A stretch of DNA of 11,391 nucleotides, taken from the NCBI GenBank assembly GCA_035455745.1, contig DATIEP010000073.1, forward strand, positions 1 through 11,391, written 5' to 3'. Every line of letters starts with the position of its first letter. The stretch's first letter is position 1. Below, one piece after another: positions 1 through 6,290 of this stretch. The position numbers and the translations under genes are program-made. The notes beneath the pieces are model-generated. The model saw only the letters and a list, made by a program, of their open reading frames with translations, did not search any database and was not told where the DNA came from. This DNA comes from JADGGM01 sp027307005 (lineage in GTDB: Bacteria > Gemmatimonadota > Gemmatimonadetes > Gemmatimonadales > Gemmatimonadaceae).

Positions 1-629
1 ACGGGCTTCTGGTCTTGATCGCGCGCCTGCACCAGCGCGCCGAGCGCTCGCGTCAGCTCCTCCTCGAGTTGAGGGTCATCCAGTGTCAGATCGGTGATCG
101 ACGGCAGCTCGATCGCGCGAATCGTGGCGCCGGTTAGGAGATTGAGCACGGGCACCTCGAAGGAATCGCTCTTGTCTCCGCCCTTGACGCGTGATTCGAC
201 GCCGAGGATGGTGCCGGAGAGCGTTTCGGCCTGCCGTTGAATGGTGACGCGCGCGCCGCGCAGCTGATTGAGCAGTTCGGCGAGACTCGGATTCTGCGTG
301 ATGTCGACCTGAAAGCTCTTGAGCGTCTTGGCTAACGGATCCTGCGACGGATACGTGATCGCGCCGACGCGCCCGCCGTCCTCATCCTGGAGCACGAGCG
401 ACTTGAGGATGTCGTTGATCTGGCTCGTCTTGAAGCGAAGCTCGGTCGCGCTGTTGCCGTGCACCGTGCCGGCGTGCTCGAAATAGCCGACGCCGGAAGA
501 GAAGAGGACGACTTTCGTGACCGGCACCTGCGCCGTCGTCGTGGCTGGTGCGGCGTGGCTGGTTTGCGCAGCGGTGACTCGGCTCGAGACGAGTGCGAGC
601 AAGAGCGTCGCGATCAGACGATGTGACAT
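1..629 (-). CDS. DUF4139-type secreted protein, N-terminal part (cut by left edge)
   Basis: The reading frame is open from an ATG at 629 to the left edge (209 codons and two bases), so the C-terminal part lies outside. Residues 1-21 (MSHRLIATLLLALVSSRVTAA) look like a Sec signal peptide with cleavage before QTSHA. The mature part begins with a beta-rich stretch, TKVVLFSSGVGYFEHAG, followed by QINDILKSLVLQDEDGG. This pattern is familiar from proteins annotated as DUF4139 (distantly MuiA-like), whose DUF4139 domain would lie in the missing part. The purine-rich GGGAGA just upstream of the ATG supports the start. It is probably exported to the periplasm or cell surface. The function of the family is essentially unknown, and I assign none. 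It is transcribed away from higBA. Confidence is high that the gene is real and moderate for the family name, which rests on recall of the N-terminal motif. Confidence 0.75.
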   Translation of the reverse strand, partial: MSHRLIATLLLALVSSRVTAAQTSHAAPATTTAQVPVTKVVLFSSGVGYFEHAGTVHGNSATELRFKTSQINDILKSLVLQDEDGGRVGAITYPSQDPLAKTLKSFQVDITQNPSLAELLNQLRGARVTIQRQAETLSGTILGVESRVKGGDKSDSFEVPVLNLLTGATIRAIELPSITDLTLDDPQLEEELTRALGALVQARDQDQKP

Positions 630-666
630 AGGGTCTCCCAAGTCGGCGCCAGTAAGGCGGCTCCGG

Positions 667-687
667 ACGTGGCAGCCGCTGCCACGT
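667..687. promoter_or_regulatory. perfect 21-bp palindrome, candidate operator or leader hairpin
   Basis: The arm ACGTGGCAGC (667-676) is matched without error by its reverse complement at 678-687 around the single base C677. It lies 38 to 58 bases upstream of the ATG at 629 and starts two bases past the possible -10 at 690-695, so it would overlap the transcription start. It could be a repressor site or, in RNA, a 9-bp stem with a 3-base loop. No regulator gene for it is visible nearby. Confidence 0.5.
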
Positions 688-689
688 GC

Positions 690-718
690 CGTACATGGAG
701 ACGATCGTTCAACGTCAA
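690..718 (-). promoter_or_regulatory. possible promoter of the DUF4139-type gene
   Basis: On the minus strand TTGACG (713-718) is followed after 17 bases by TGTACG (690-695). The -35 matches consensus at 5 of 6 positions. The -10 is poor, at 3 of 6. Its position directly upstream of the palindrome at 667-687 and about 60 bases before the start codon makes it plausible, but the weak -10 keeps confidence low. Confidence 0.3.
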
Positions 719-885
719 TTCGCACACGTCGCGACCGTGTCCTGTGTCCGGGGGTCGGGAACACTGGCTCATCGGGACCTGGAGCCGCGCTCGTCCGCGG
801 CCTTAGACGATGCGTTCGGGGCGCAAATCTGCCGGCGTCGAGTGTGCAAGAACGAAGCGCCGGTTTCTCCGGTCGGATCCGCCGG

Positions 886-914
886 TTGACACGTATAACG
901 GTATCCGTTATAAT
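886..914 (+). promoter_or_regulatory. consensus sigma-70 promoter of higBA
   Basis: TTGACA (886-891) and TATAAT (909-914) are both perfect matches to the sigma-70 consensus and are separated by exactly 17 bases. Transcription should start near 921, leaving a leader of about 80 bases before higB at 1003. Such a strong promoter is typical of autorepressed toxin-antitoxin operons. It drives higB and higA. No second promoter is evident in the gap between them. Confidence 0.88.
894..912. promoter_or_regulatory. 19-bp inverted repeat in the higBA promoter, probable HigA operator
   Basis: TATAACGG (894-901) and CCGTTATA (905-912) are perfect inverted arms around TAT. The dyad fills most of the spacer and covers the first four bases of the -10 box, so a protein bound here would block RNA polymerase. 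HigA-type antitoxins with an HTH are known to autorepress by binding inverted repeats in their own promoters, and AACG...CGTT cores recur among their sites (recall). Assignment to HigA is inference from position and symmetry. Confidence 0.8.
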
Positions 915-972
915 TCTGAACCGTAAATCGCTTGCAATGCCACGAGGATGACGGGGCAGGTTGCGATGTGGC

Positions 973-991
973 CGGTCCATAGGCTGGACCG
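973..991 (+). other. leader hairpin abutting the higB ribosome binding site
   Basis: CGGTCCA (973-979) pairs perfectly with TGGACCG (985-991) around the loop TAGGC. The last base of the stem, G991, is also the first base of the higB Shine-Dalgarno sequence GAGGAA (991-996). The stem therefore touches the binding site without burying it and could slightly modulate toxin translation. The structure is read directly from the sequence. The effect is inferred. Confidence 0.5.
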
Positions 992-1002
992 AGGAACTAT
1001 GA

Positions 1003-1296
1003 ATGATCGAGTCGTTCGCCGGGGCCGCTACGGAAGCTGTCTTCAATGGCATTGACTGCAAGGCGGCGCGGAGGTCCTGTCCGCAGGAGCTCTGGCCGCA
1101 GGCCCGGCGCAAGCTCGACATGCTCAACGCCGCCGTCTCGTTGCCGGCGTTGCGTTTCCCGCCGGGGAACCGGTTGGAGGCGTTGAAAGGCGATCGAAAA
1201 GGTCGACACAGTATCCGCATCAACGAGCAATATCGTATTTGCTTCCGTTGGTCCGATGCCGGACCACGGGAAGCGGAAATAGTCGACTATCACTGA
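1003..1296 (+). CDS. higB: HigB family toxin (RelE superfamily mRNA interferase)
   Basis: This 97-residue protein has the hallmarks of HigB toxins: ARRKLDMLNAAVSLPALR (residues 34-51), PPGNRLEALKGDRKGRHSIR (53-72), INEQYRICFRW (73-83) and the C-terminal EIVDYH (92-97). HigB proteins cleave mRNA on the ribosome. The conserved basic residues (R72, R78) and the terminal D95-Y96-H97 correspond to active-site positions described for the family (recall). The length is normal and no key motif is missing. The start at 1003 is preceded by GAGGAA at 991-996 with a 6-base spacing. An ATG four bases earlier (999) is in another frame. It is the first gene of the operon, as usual for higBA, and is neutralised by the downstream antitoxin. 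Residues 17-32 (IDCKAARRSCPQELWP) form the least familiar part. Confidence 0.93.
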   Translation: MIESFAGAATEAVFNGIDCKAARRSCPQELWPQARRKLDMLNAAVSLPALRFPPGNRLEALKGDRKGRHSIRINEQYRICFRWSDAGPREAEIVDYH

Positions 1297-1340
1297 TACG
1301 GCAGCGGGCGGCATTGGTTGTGGATGATGCAAGATTGACT

Positions 1341-1374
1341 CTTGACGGATCCATGGAATCCCATGGTCAAGGAG
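1341..1374 (+). promoter_or_regulatory. hairpin overlapping the higA ribosome binding site
   Basis: In the 86-base gap between higB and higA, CTTGA (1341-1345) can pair with TCAAG (1367-1371), and CCATGG (1351-1356) with CCATGG (1361-1366) around the loop AATC, leaving a five-base bulge (1346-1350). The higA Shine-Dalgarno sequence AAGGAG (1369-1374) has its first three bases inside the stem. Folding would dampen initiation at the ATG at 1383 unless a translating ribosome or the antitoxin intervenes. The pairing is visible. The regulatory role is inferred. Confidence 0.45.
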
Positions 1375-1382
1375 CGAGCGAC

Positions 1383-1703
1383 ATGGCGCGCTTGCCGACG
1401 AATCGAGCACCGACGCACCCGGGTGAGATGCTCCTCAACGAGTTCATCAAACCGTTGGGCATCACGCAAACCGATCTGGCCGAATGGATCGGGGTCTCAT
1501 ACCCGCGACTCAATGAGATCGTTCATGGAAAGCGGGGCGTAACACCGGATACCGCGCTACGGCTCGAGCAAGTTTTCGGGATGGAGGCGCAGTTCTGGCT
1601 GAACTTGCAAATGATCTGGGATCTGTGGCACGCAAAGCACTCGAGCGCAGCGAAAGCCATCAAGACGATTCGCCGCCACCCGGCTCTCGCGAAAGCTGGC
1701 TGA
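1383..1703 (+). CDS. higA: HigA family antitoxin (XRE-type HTH)
   Basis: This 106-residue protein matches the HigA pattern: RAPTHPGEMLLNEFIKPLG (residues 8-26), the helix-turn-helix ITQTDLAEWIGVSYPRLNEIVHG (about 27-49), then GVTPDTALRLEQVFGMEAQFWLN (52-74) and DLWHAKH (80-86). It should bind and neutralise HigB and repress the operon through the dyad at 894-912. The frame is open back to an ATG at 1239 inside higB, but the start at 1383 is preferred. It has AAGGAG at 1369-1374 with an 8-base spacing, and the protein then begins at the conserved N-terminal region. The start lies 86 bases after the higB stop, a wider gap than I expect for higBA pairs, which are usually nearly contiguous. The last 20 residues are basic. 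The protein is complete and apparently functional. Confidence 0.93.
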   Translation: MARLPTNRAPTHPGEMLLNEFIKPLGITQTDLAEWIGVSYPRLNEIVHGKRGVTPDTALRLEQVFGMEAQFWLNLQMIWDLWHAKHSSAAKAIKTIRRHPALAKAG

Positions 1704-1719
1704 CAACACACGGGATTCG

Positions 1720-1744
1720 ACCGCCGGCGATCGCGCACGGCGGT
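1720..1744 (+). terminator. hairpin after higA, weak terminator candidate
   Basis: ACCGCCG (1720-1726) and CGGCGGT (1738-1744) form a 7-bp stem with an 11-base loop, 16 bases after the higA stop codon. No T-run follows on either strand, so it does not meet the usual definition of an intrinsic terminator. It could still stall transcription or protect the 3' end between the convergent higA and exporter transcripts. Confidence 0.25.
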
Positions 1745-1785
1745 GCGGCAATCTCGCCCAACGCCTGACCCACGCCGCGAATGTC

Positions 1786-1825
1786 GCGCGGCACCTGCGC
1801 GGCACCTGCGCGGCACCTGCGCGGC
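1786..1825. repeat. 11-bp tandem repeat, 3.6 copies
   Basis: GCGCGGCACCT is repeated exactly at 1786-1796, 1797-1807 and 1808-1818, then GCGCGGC at 1819-1825. The array ends at the base next to the stop codon (1826-1828) of the minus-strand adaptor gene, so it forms the first part of that operon's 3' untranslated region. Exact copies suggest recent slippage expansion. Because the unit is not a multiple of three, any extension into the gene would have shifted the frame. Confidence 0.9.
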
Positions 1826-2995
1826 TCAGCCTGTGCGGACGCGGACGCCGTCGGCGATCCGGTCGCTTGGATACTGGACCACCACGTCGCCCTGCGTGAG
1901 GCCCGCGCGCACCTCGGCCTCGTGCTCGTTGCGATGGCCCAGCGAAACGCTCTGGCGGCGCGCCCGGCCGTCGCGCACGACGTACACGTACCATCCCGCC
2001 CCGTCGCGTGCGAGGGCGCTCACCGCGACCTTGAGCACGTCGGGCGCCTCCCACGTAACGATGCGCACGCGCACGCGATACCGGTCGCCCAACGCAGGCG
2101 GCGGATGCTCGATCCAGGCGATGACCTCCACCCGTTGCTCCTCGACGCCTAACGCTGACACCTTCGTGAAGGCCGACGCTTCGACCCGGCTCACGCCGGC
2201 GGCCAGAGCGTCGGGCCCGCCCCACCCCTCGATCGCCGCCGGGGCTCCCGGATGCACCTGCACGGCGTCGCTCGACAGCAGCTGTGTCGTGACATCCATG
2301 GCCGCGGGATCGCCCAGCTCGACGATCGGCGTGCCGGCAGCCGCGACCCGCTCGTCGCGGCTCACGATGCGCAGCACGCGCCCGCTGATCGGCGCGCGAA
2401 CCGCAACCGGCGTTGCGCCCTGCCGCCCCGCCTCGAGCAGCGCCGCGCGCGCGCCTTCGACCTCGTGCTCCAGCTCCTGCACGCGGAGCCGCGCTGCGTC
2501 GACCTCCGCGGTGCGCACTCGCACGGTCATGGCCGCGACCTCGCTGTCGCGCCGGGCGAGCGCGCCCTCGGCCACCAGCGCGTCCGTTCGATCGCGGTCG
2601 CGCATCGCCTGCTCGAGCTCCGTGCGCGCCTGCGTGACGCGAAGGGCTGCTTCCGTGCGCGCATCGTGCAGCTCACGCAGGTGCGCATTCGCCTGCTCGC
2701 GTCCCCGTGCGTCGAGCACAGCCGGGTCGATGAGCACGATCACCGCGCCGGCGCGCACGGAATCGCCCTCCTCCATCAACACGCGGCGCACGCGTCCGTC
2801 CACCGGCGTCGTGATCACGTATCGGTCGCGGATGCGCGTTTCCCCGTCCTCTTCGACGGCCACCGACAAGGGGCCGCGGGCCACGCGCGACGATTCGACG
2901 AGCGCGGGCGACGGCCGAAAGATGTAGAACGCAGCGGCGGCGGCTGCCGCGGCTGCGGCGAGGTACGCACTCCGTTTCCAGGTGAACACGCGCAT
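1826..2995 (-). CDS. HlyD-type periplasmic adaptor of an ABC exporter
   Basis: This is the adaptor (membrane fusion) subunit of the export operon, 389 residues. Residues about 8-26 form an inner-membrane anchor made almost wholly of alanine (10 in a row). No lipobox cysteine is present. A first barrel-sandwich half follows (YVITTPVDGRVRRVLMEEGD, about 60-79), then an alpha-helical hairpin rich in Arg, Glu and Ala (about 95-185), then the second lipoyl-like half (VRAPISGRVLRI, about 200-211) and beta domains to the C-terminus. This is the usual order for adaptors that link an inner-membrane transporter to an outer-membrane channel. The start at 2995 is chosen because it follows the permease stop (2998-3000) by two bases and has GGGAG upstream. 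An ATG 69 bases further upstream would overlap the permease and add a non-membrane tail. The substrate is unknown. It is the last gene of the operon. Confidence 0.88.
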   Translation of the reverse strand: MRVFTWKRSAYLAAAAAAAAAAFYIFRPSPALVESSRVARGPLSVAVEEDGETRIRDRYVITTPVDGRVRRVLMEEGDSVRAGAVIVLIDPAVLDARGREQANAHLRELHDARTEAALRVTQARTELEQAMRDRDRTDALVAEGALARRDSEVAAMTVRVRTAEVDAARLRVQELEHEVEGARAALLEAGRQGATPVAVRAPISGRVLRIVSRDERVAAAGTPIVELGDPAAMDVTTQLLSSDAVQVHPGAPAAIEGWGGPDALAAGVSRVEASAFTKVSALGVEEQRVEVIAWIEHPPPALGDRYRVRVRIVTWEAPDVLKVAVSALARDGAGWYVYVVRDGRARRQSVSLGHRNEHEAEVRAGLTQGDVVVQYPSDRIADGVRVRTG

Positions 2996-2997
2996 CT

Positions 2998-5361
2998 TCA
3001 CTCCCTGGTCTTGAGAACGGCAACGAGGTCGAGCCGATCGAGGCGTCGGCGTACGGCCATCCACGAAACGCCGGCCGCCGCCAGGACGACGAGGATCGCA
3101 GTGCCGTACGTCTGCGGCCGGATCACCGCCGGCAGCCGGAACAATTCCGTCGCCGCGGCCGCGAACACGGTGGCGACGAAGCCGTAGCCGATCGCGCAGC
3201 CTAACGCCAACGCGACGGCGGTGAGGCCGGCCTGCTCGCCGAGCAGGATGACCGCCACCTCGCGCCGGGTGAACCCGAGCACGCGCAGACTCGCCAGTTC
3301 GCGCGCGTGCTCGGACAGCGCGATCCTGGCCGCGTTGTACACCACGCCGAAGGCAATCACGCCGGCGAACACGATCAGCGCGCTCATCACGATCCGCAGG
3401 CTTTCGGTCATGGTCGCATCGAAGCTCGCGATCGTGGCACGCCGGATCGATACGGAGCTCACGGCCGGCAGACGCTTGAACGCCGCGTACGCCGCCCGCT
3501 CCTCGAGCGGGTCGATCCGAACCAGGACGCCGGAAATCGTGGGCCCGTCGCCGGTCAGGCGATCGAGTGCGTCCAGCGACATGAACGCGCCGAGACCGAT
3601 GTCCTGCTCCACCGTCTGAGTCACCGCGACGCGCCTAACGAGGCGACGGCCTTCCTGGATCTCGGCCGTGACCGCGTCGCCGCGGCGCACGCCGAGCCGG
3701 CGGGCCAGGTCGGCCGACAGCATGAGTCCATCGGCAGGCAGCGGCGCCGGACGGCGATTCCGATCGATCACCCGATACAACCTGCCGGCGGAATCGAGCC
3801 CGAGAATCGCTACGCGCCTCGAGTGATGCCCAACGACCAGGCGCGCTGCGACGCTTCGCATCGGCTCGGCGAGCAGTACGCCCGGGATGACGGCGATCTC
3901 GTCCCGGGCGCGAGCCGGCTGTGGGCGGTCGAAGATGACCGTTGCGTCTTCCCGCTCCGCGTCGCGGAACTGCACGTCGCTCATGTACCACGCCGCATCG
4001 AATACGGACCGGCCGGTAATGAGGATCGCCGTGGCCAGCGCGATGGCGAAGATCGAGATCAACGCCACCACCGGCCGGTGCTCGATGTTGCGCAGGATCA
4101 TCCGGAAGACCGGCGACGCGGCGCGATCGAGGCCCACGCGCTCGAGCACGCCGCGGCGAAAGCGCGCCGGCGGTTCCGGCCGCATGGCTTCGGCGGGCGG
4201 CAGCGCCAACACGCGCCGGAGTGCGCCGATCGCGCCTAACGCGGCGGCGCCGACGCTCACCGCCATCGCGATCACCACCACCGACGCGTGCAGGTCGAAC
4301 CGCAGCATTGGAAACCGGTAGAACCGCTGGTGCCACACCGCCAACCCGTGGCCTAACCAGGTGCCGATCCCGATGCCGAGCGCCGCTCCGGGGAGAATCG
4401 CGAGCATCGCCAGCCCCAGGTAATGCGCGCCGATGGCGGCATCGCGATACCCGAACGCCTTGAGCACCGCGATCTGATCGCGCTGCAGCGTGATCAGGCG
4501 CGAGAGCACCACGTGCAGCAGGAACGCCGCCACGCCGAGGAAGATGAGGGGATAGAACACCGCGCCGATGCGGGCCTGCGCCTGGTCATCCGAGAGCGTG
4601 CGGTGCGACGGTTGGTCCGCGCGCCCATACGCGCCGAGCCCCCCGTAGCGCGCGAGCACGCGATCGATGCCCGCGATGACGTCGCGCTCCACGCCGCCGC
4701 GGCCGAGCGCGACCGCCACGTCGTTGAACGCGCCCGACAATCCGAAGGCGCCGGCGAGCGCATCGCCGTCCATCCAGATGATGGCGAAGCGGCGGTTGTC
4801 GGGAAACAACGCGCCTGGCGCGACCGCGAACACGTATTCCGGCGAGAGCGCAATCCCCGCAATGGCGAGTCGCTGCCAGCGGCCGTTGAGGATCGCGCCG
4901 ATCGTGTCGCCCACATCCAACCGGTTGGCCTCGGCGAACGACTCGCTCACGAGTACCTCGTTAGGCGCCCCCGCAGCCAGATACCGCCCGCGGCGGATGT
5001 GGACGTCGTCGAGCAGGGGGCGATGCGACACCGGGATGCCGATCACGCGCGCCGCTGCAGGCTCGTCGAGTCCCGGGACATCGATCGTCACGTCCACCAC
5101 GATCCGCGCATCGACGGCCGCCACGCCGGGGATGGCGCCGATGTCGCGCGCGACGCGCTCCGGCGCGCGCTTCAGGTGCGCAAATACGTCGGCAAATCGG
5201 TAGCGCTCGTAATAAAGCTCGCGCGTCGCGACGAGCGCATCACCGGCCGTGCGCATCGACACGAGCACCGCCACCCCGCATGCCGCCACGAGCGTGATCG
5301 CCAGAAGCTGGCTCCTGAGCCGCAGCACATCGCGCAGCAACTTCCGGGTGAGTGCGCGCAC
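2998..5361 (-). CDS. ABC exporter permease with two FtsX domains
   Basis: This 787-residue permease starts with GTG at 5361, six bases after the ATPase stop. It has eight likely membrane segments, about 17-36, 266-290, 312-337, 358-380, 430-450, 657-678, 708-735 and 752-770. Two large extracytoplasmic regions (about 40-262 and 455-650) lie after segments 1 and 5. That is two tandem FtsX/MacB-type units in one chain. Each unit carries the cytoplasmic coupling motif: QRDQIAVLKAFGYRDAAIGA (293-312) and ARELASLRVLGFTRREVAVI (686-705). Related proteins work by mechanotransmission or lipoprotein and lipid handling, not classical channel transport. No dedicated substrate motif is visible. With the ATPase upstream and the adaptor downstream it forms a complete tripartite-pump inner part. 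The start codon has only a weak ribosome binding site, consistent with translational coupling. Confidence 0.9.
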   Translation of the reverse strand: MRALTRKLLRDVLRLRSQLLAITLVAACGVAVLVSMRTAGDALVATRELYYERYRFADVFAHLKRAPERVARDIGAIPGVAAVDARIVVDVTIDVPGLDEPAAARVIGIPVSHRPLLDDVHIRRGRYLAAGAPNEVLVSESFAEANRLDVGDTIGAILNGRWQRLAIAGIALSPEYVFAVAPGALFPDNRRFAIIWMDGDALAGAFGLSGAFNDVAVALGRGGVERDVIAGIDRVLARYGGLGAYGRADQPSHRTLSDDQAQARIGAVFYPLIFLGVAAFLLHVVLSRLITLQRDQIAVLKAFGYRDAAIGAHYLGLAMLAILPGAALGIGIGTWLGHGLAVWHQRFYRFPMLRFDLHASVVVIAMAVSVGAAALGAIGALRRVLALPPAEAMRPEPPARFRRGVLERVGLDRAASPVFRMILRNIEHRPVVALISIFAIALATAILITGRSVFDAAWYMSDVQFRDAEREDATVIFDRPQPARARDEIAVIPGVLLAEPMRSVAARLVVGHHSRRVAILGLDSAGRLYRVIDRNRRPAPLPADGLMLSADLARRLGVRRGDAVTAEIQEGRRLVRRVAVTQTVEQDIGLGAFMSLDALDRLTGDGPTISGVLVRIDPLEERAAYAAFKRLPAVSSVSIRRATIASFDATMTESLRIVMSALIVFAGVIAFGVVYNAARIALSEHARELASLRVLGFTRREVAVILLGEQAGLTAVALALGCAIGYGFVATVFAAAATELFRLPAVIRPQTYGTAILVVLAAAGVSWMAVRRRLDRLDLVAVLKTRE

Positions 5362-5367
5362 GCCGTG

Positions 5368-6069
5368 TCACCAGCTGAGGTCGCCCGGGGCGACCTTCAC
5401 CGCGTTGGACCGCACATCCACGATGCGGCCGCTCCCCATGTGCGCCACCCGATCGGCCATATCGGCGATCCCCGCGTTGTGTGTGATGACCGCCGTGGTG
5501 GTGCCTAACTCGTGGTTGATCCGCGCCAGCACGTCCAGCACCAACCGACCGCTCTGGAAATCCAGGGCGCCCGTGGGTTCGTCGCAGAGCAGCACATCGG
5601 GGCGCTTGGCCACCGCCCGCGCCACCGCGACGCGCTGTTGCTCCCCACCCGAGAGCTGCGCCGGGAAATGGTCCATCCGATCGCCGAGCCCTACCAGCTC
5701 CAGCGCTTGGCCGGCCGGCATGGGCGACTCGGCGATGTCGGTGACCAGGCGGACATTCTCGCGCGCCGTGAGGCTCGGGATCAGGTTGTAGAACTGGAAC
5801 ACGAATCCGACGTGCTCGCGCCGGTACCGCGTGAGCTCGGCGTCGGACGCCGCCGTCAGATCGTGATCACGGAACCACACCGTGCCACTGGTGGGCACGT
5901 CGAGTCCGCCGAGGATGTTGAGCAGCGTCGACTTGCCGCTGCCGGATGGCCCGAGCAGCACGAAGAACTCGCCGGCGAAGAGGTCCAGCGATACGTGATC
6001 GAGCGCGCGCACGTCCACGTCGCCCATGTGGTACGTCTTGCAGAGATCGCGCGCCTCGAATTCGGCCAT
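5368..6069 (-). CDS. ABC transporter ATP-binding protein (MacB/LolD type)
   Basis: This 233-residue nucleotide-binding subunit powers the exporter. Visible motifs are Walker A GPSGSGKS (40-47), Q-loop Q92, signature LSGGEQQ (139-145), Walker B VLLCDEP (159-165) with the catalytic Glu, the D-loop (around 169-170) and H-loop H197. The order and the FQFYNLIPSLTARENV stretch (91-106) are typical of the MacB/LolD/FtsE branch that partners FtsX-type permeases. The start at 6069 is preferred because the protein then begins directly with the first strand (MAEFEARDLCKTYHMGDV). The frame is open upstream to 6201, but that extension is Arg-rich and unlike the family. The ribosome binding site is weak (GGCGG), and the ATG sits inside a 12-bp palindrome (6063-6074). 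It is the first gene of the operon and is followed after six bases by the permease. Confidence 0.93.
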   Translation of the reverse strand: MAEFEARDLCKTYHMGDVDVRALDHVSLDLFAGEFFVLLGPSGSGKSTLLNILGGLDVPTSGTVWFRDHDLTAASDAELTRYRREHVGFVFQFYNLIPSLTARENVRLVTDIAESPMPAGQALELVGLGDRMDHFPAQLSGGEQQRVAVARAVAKRPDVLLCDEPTGALDFQSGRLVLDVLARINHELGTTTAVITHNAGIADMADRVAHMGSGRIVDVRSNAVKVAPGDLSW

Positions 6070-6072
6070 GGC

Positions 6073-6141
6073 CGGCAATCTGCCGCCGCCGACCCAACGG
6101 CGAGATCGGCAAACTGCCGTGGTCGGGTCGGGCAAACGCCG
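6073..6141. promoter_or_regulatory. three iterated dyads upstream of the ABC export operon
   Basis: CGGCAATCTGCCG (6073-6085) and CGGCAAACTGCCG (6107-6119) are 5-bp inverted repeats around three bases and differ at one base. A degenerate third copy, CGGGCAAACGCCG, lies at 6129-6141. The copy nearest the gene is 3 bases from its ATG. Repeated near-identical dyads before a start codon suggest either operator sites or small leader hairpins that control access to the start. No clear -35/-10 pair was found on this strand. Confidence 0.45.
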
Positions 6142-6235
6142 ACACACGGCGCGGGTGTGGGTGAGGTAGAGGCGGGAACGGAGTAATCCCCGACGGCCCA
6201 TCCGATTTCCGCTGACAGACGATCCGGGTTCCGCC

Positions 6236-6254
6236 TGTCACCCTTAGGGTCACA
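6236..6254. promoter_or_regulatory. 19-bp near-perfect dyad upstream of the DUF302-ATPase operon
   Basis: TGTCACCCT (6236-6244) and AGGGTCACA (6246-6254) are inverted arms matching at 8 of 9 positions around T6245. It lies 36 bases upstream of the DUF302 start codon, where a promoter is expected, and could be a repressor or activator site. Further TGAC half-sites flank it: TGACAG at 6213-6218 is the inverse of CTGTCA at 6235-6240, and GCTGAC at 6211-6216 is the inverse of GTCAGC at 6257-6262. The cognate regulator is not in the window. Confidence 0.5.
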
Positions 6255-6290
6255 GCGTCAGCAACACCACGTGCCGTCCTTGGAGGAGCC

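Noticed and set aside
937..951. Mini reading frame ATG-CCA-CGA-GGA-TGA in the higBA leader.
   Set aside because: Four codons with no ribosome binding site. Nothing supports it as a leader peptide.
1335..1370. TTGACT/TTGACG as a second promoter for higA.
   Set aside because: No acceptable -10 hexamer at 16 to 18 bases for either -35. A strong promoter already precedes higB.
1786..1825. CRISPR-like array.
   Set aside because: The units are 11 bp and directly adjacent, with no spacers. This is a simple tandem repeat.
4423..5508. Long open frame on the plus strand opposite the ABC permease (361 codons).
   Set aside because: It is antisense to a well-supported FtsX permease, rich in Arg, His and Ala from GC-rich codon complement, and has no recognisable domain.
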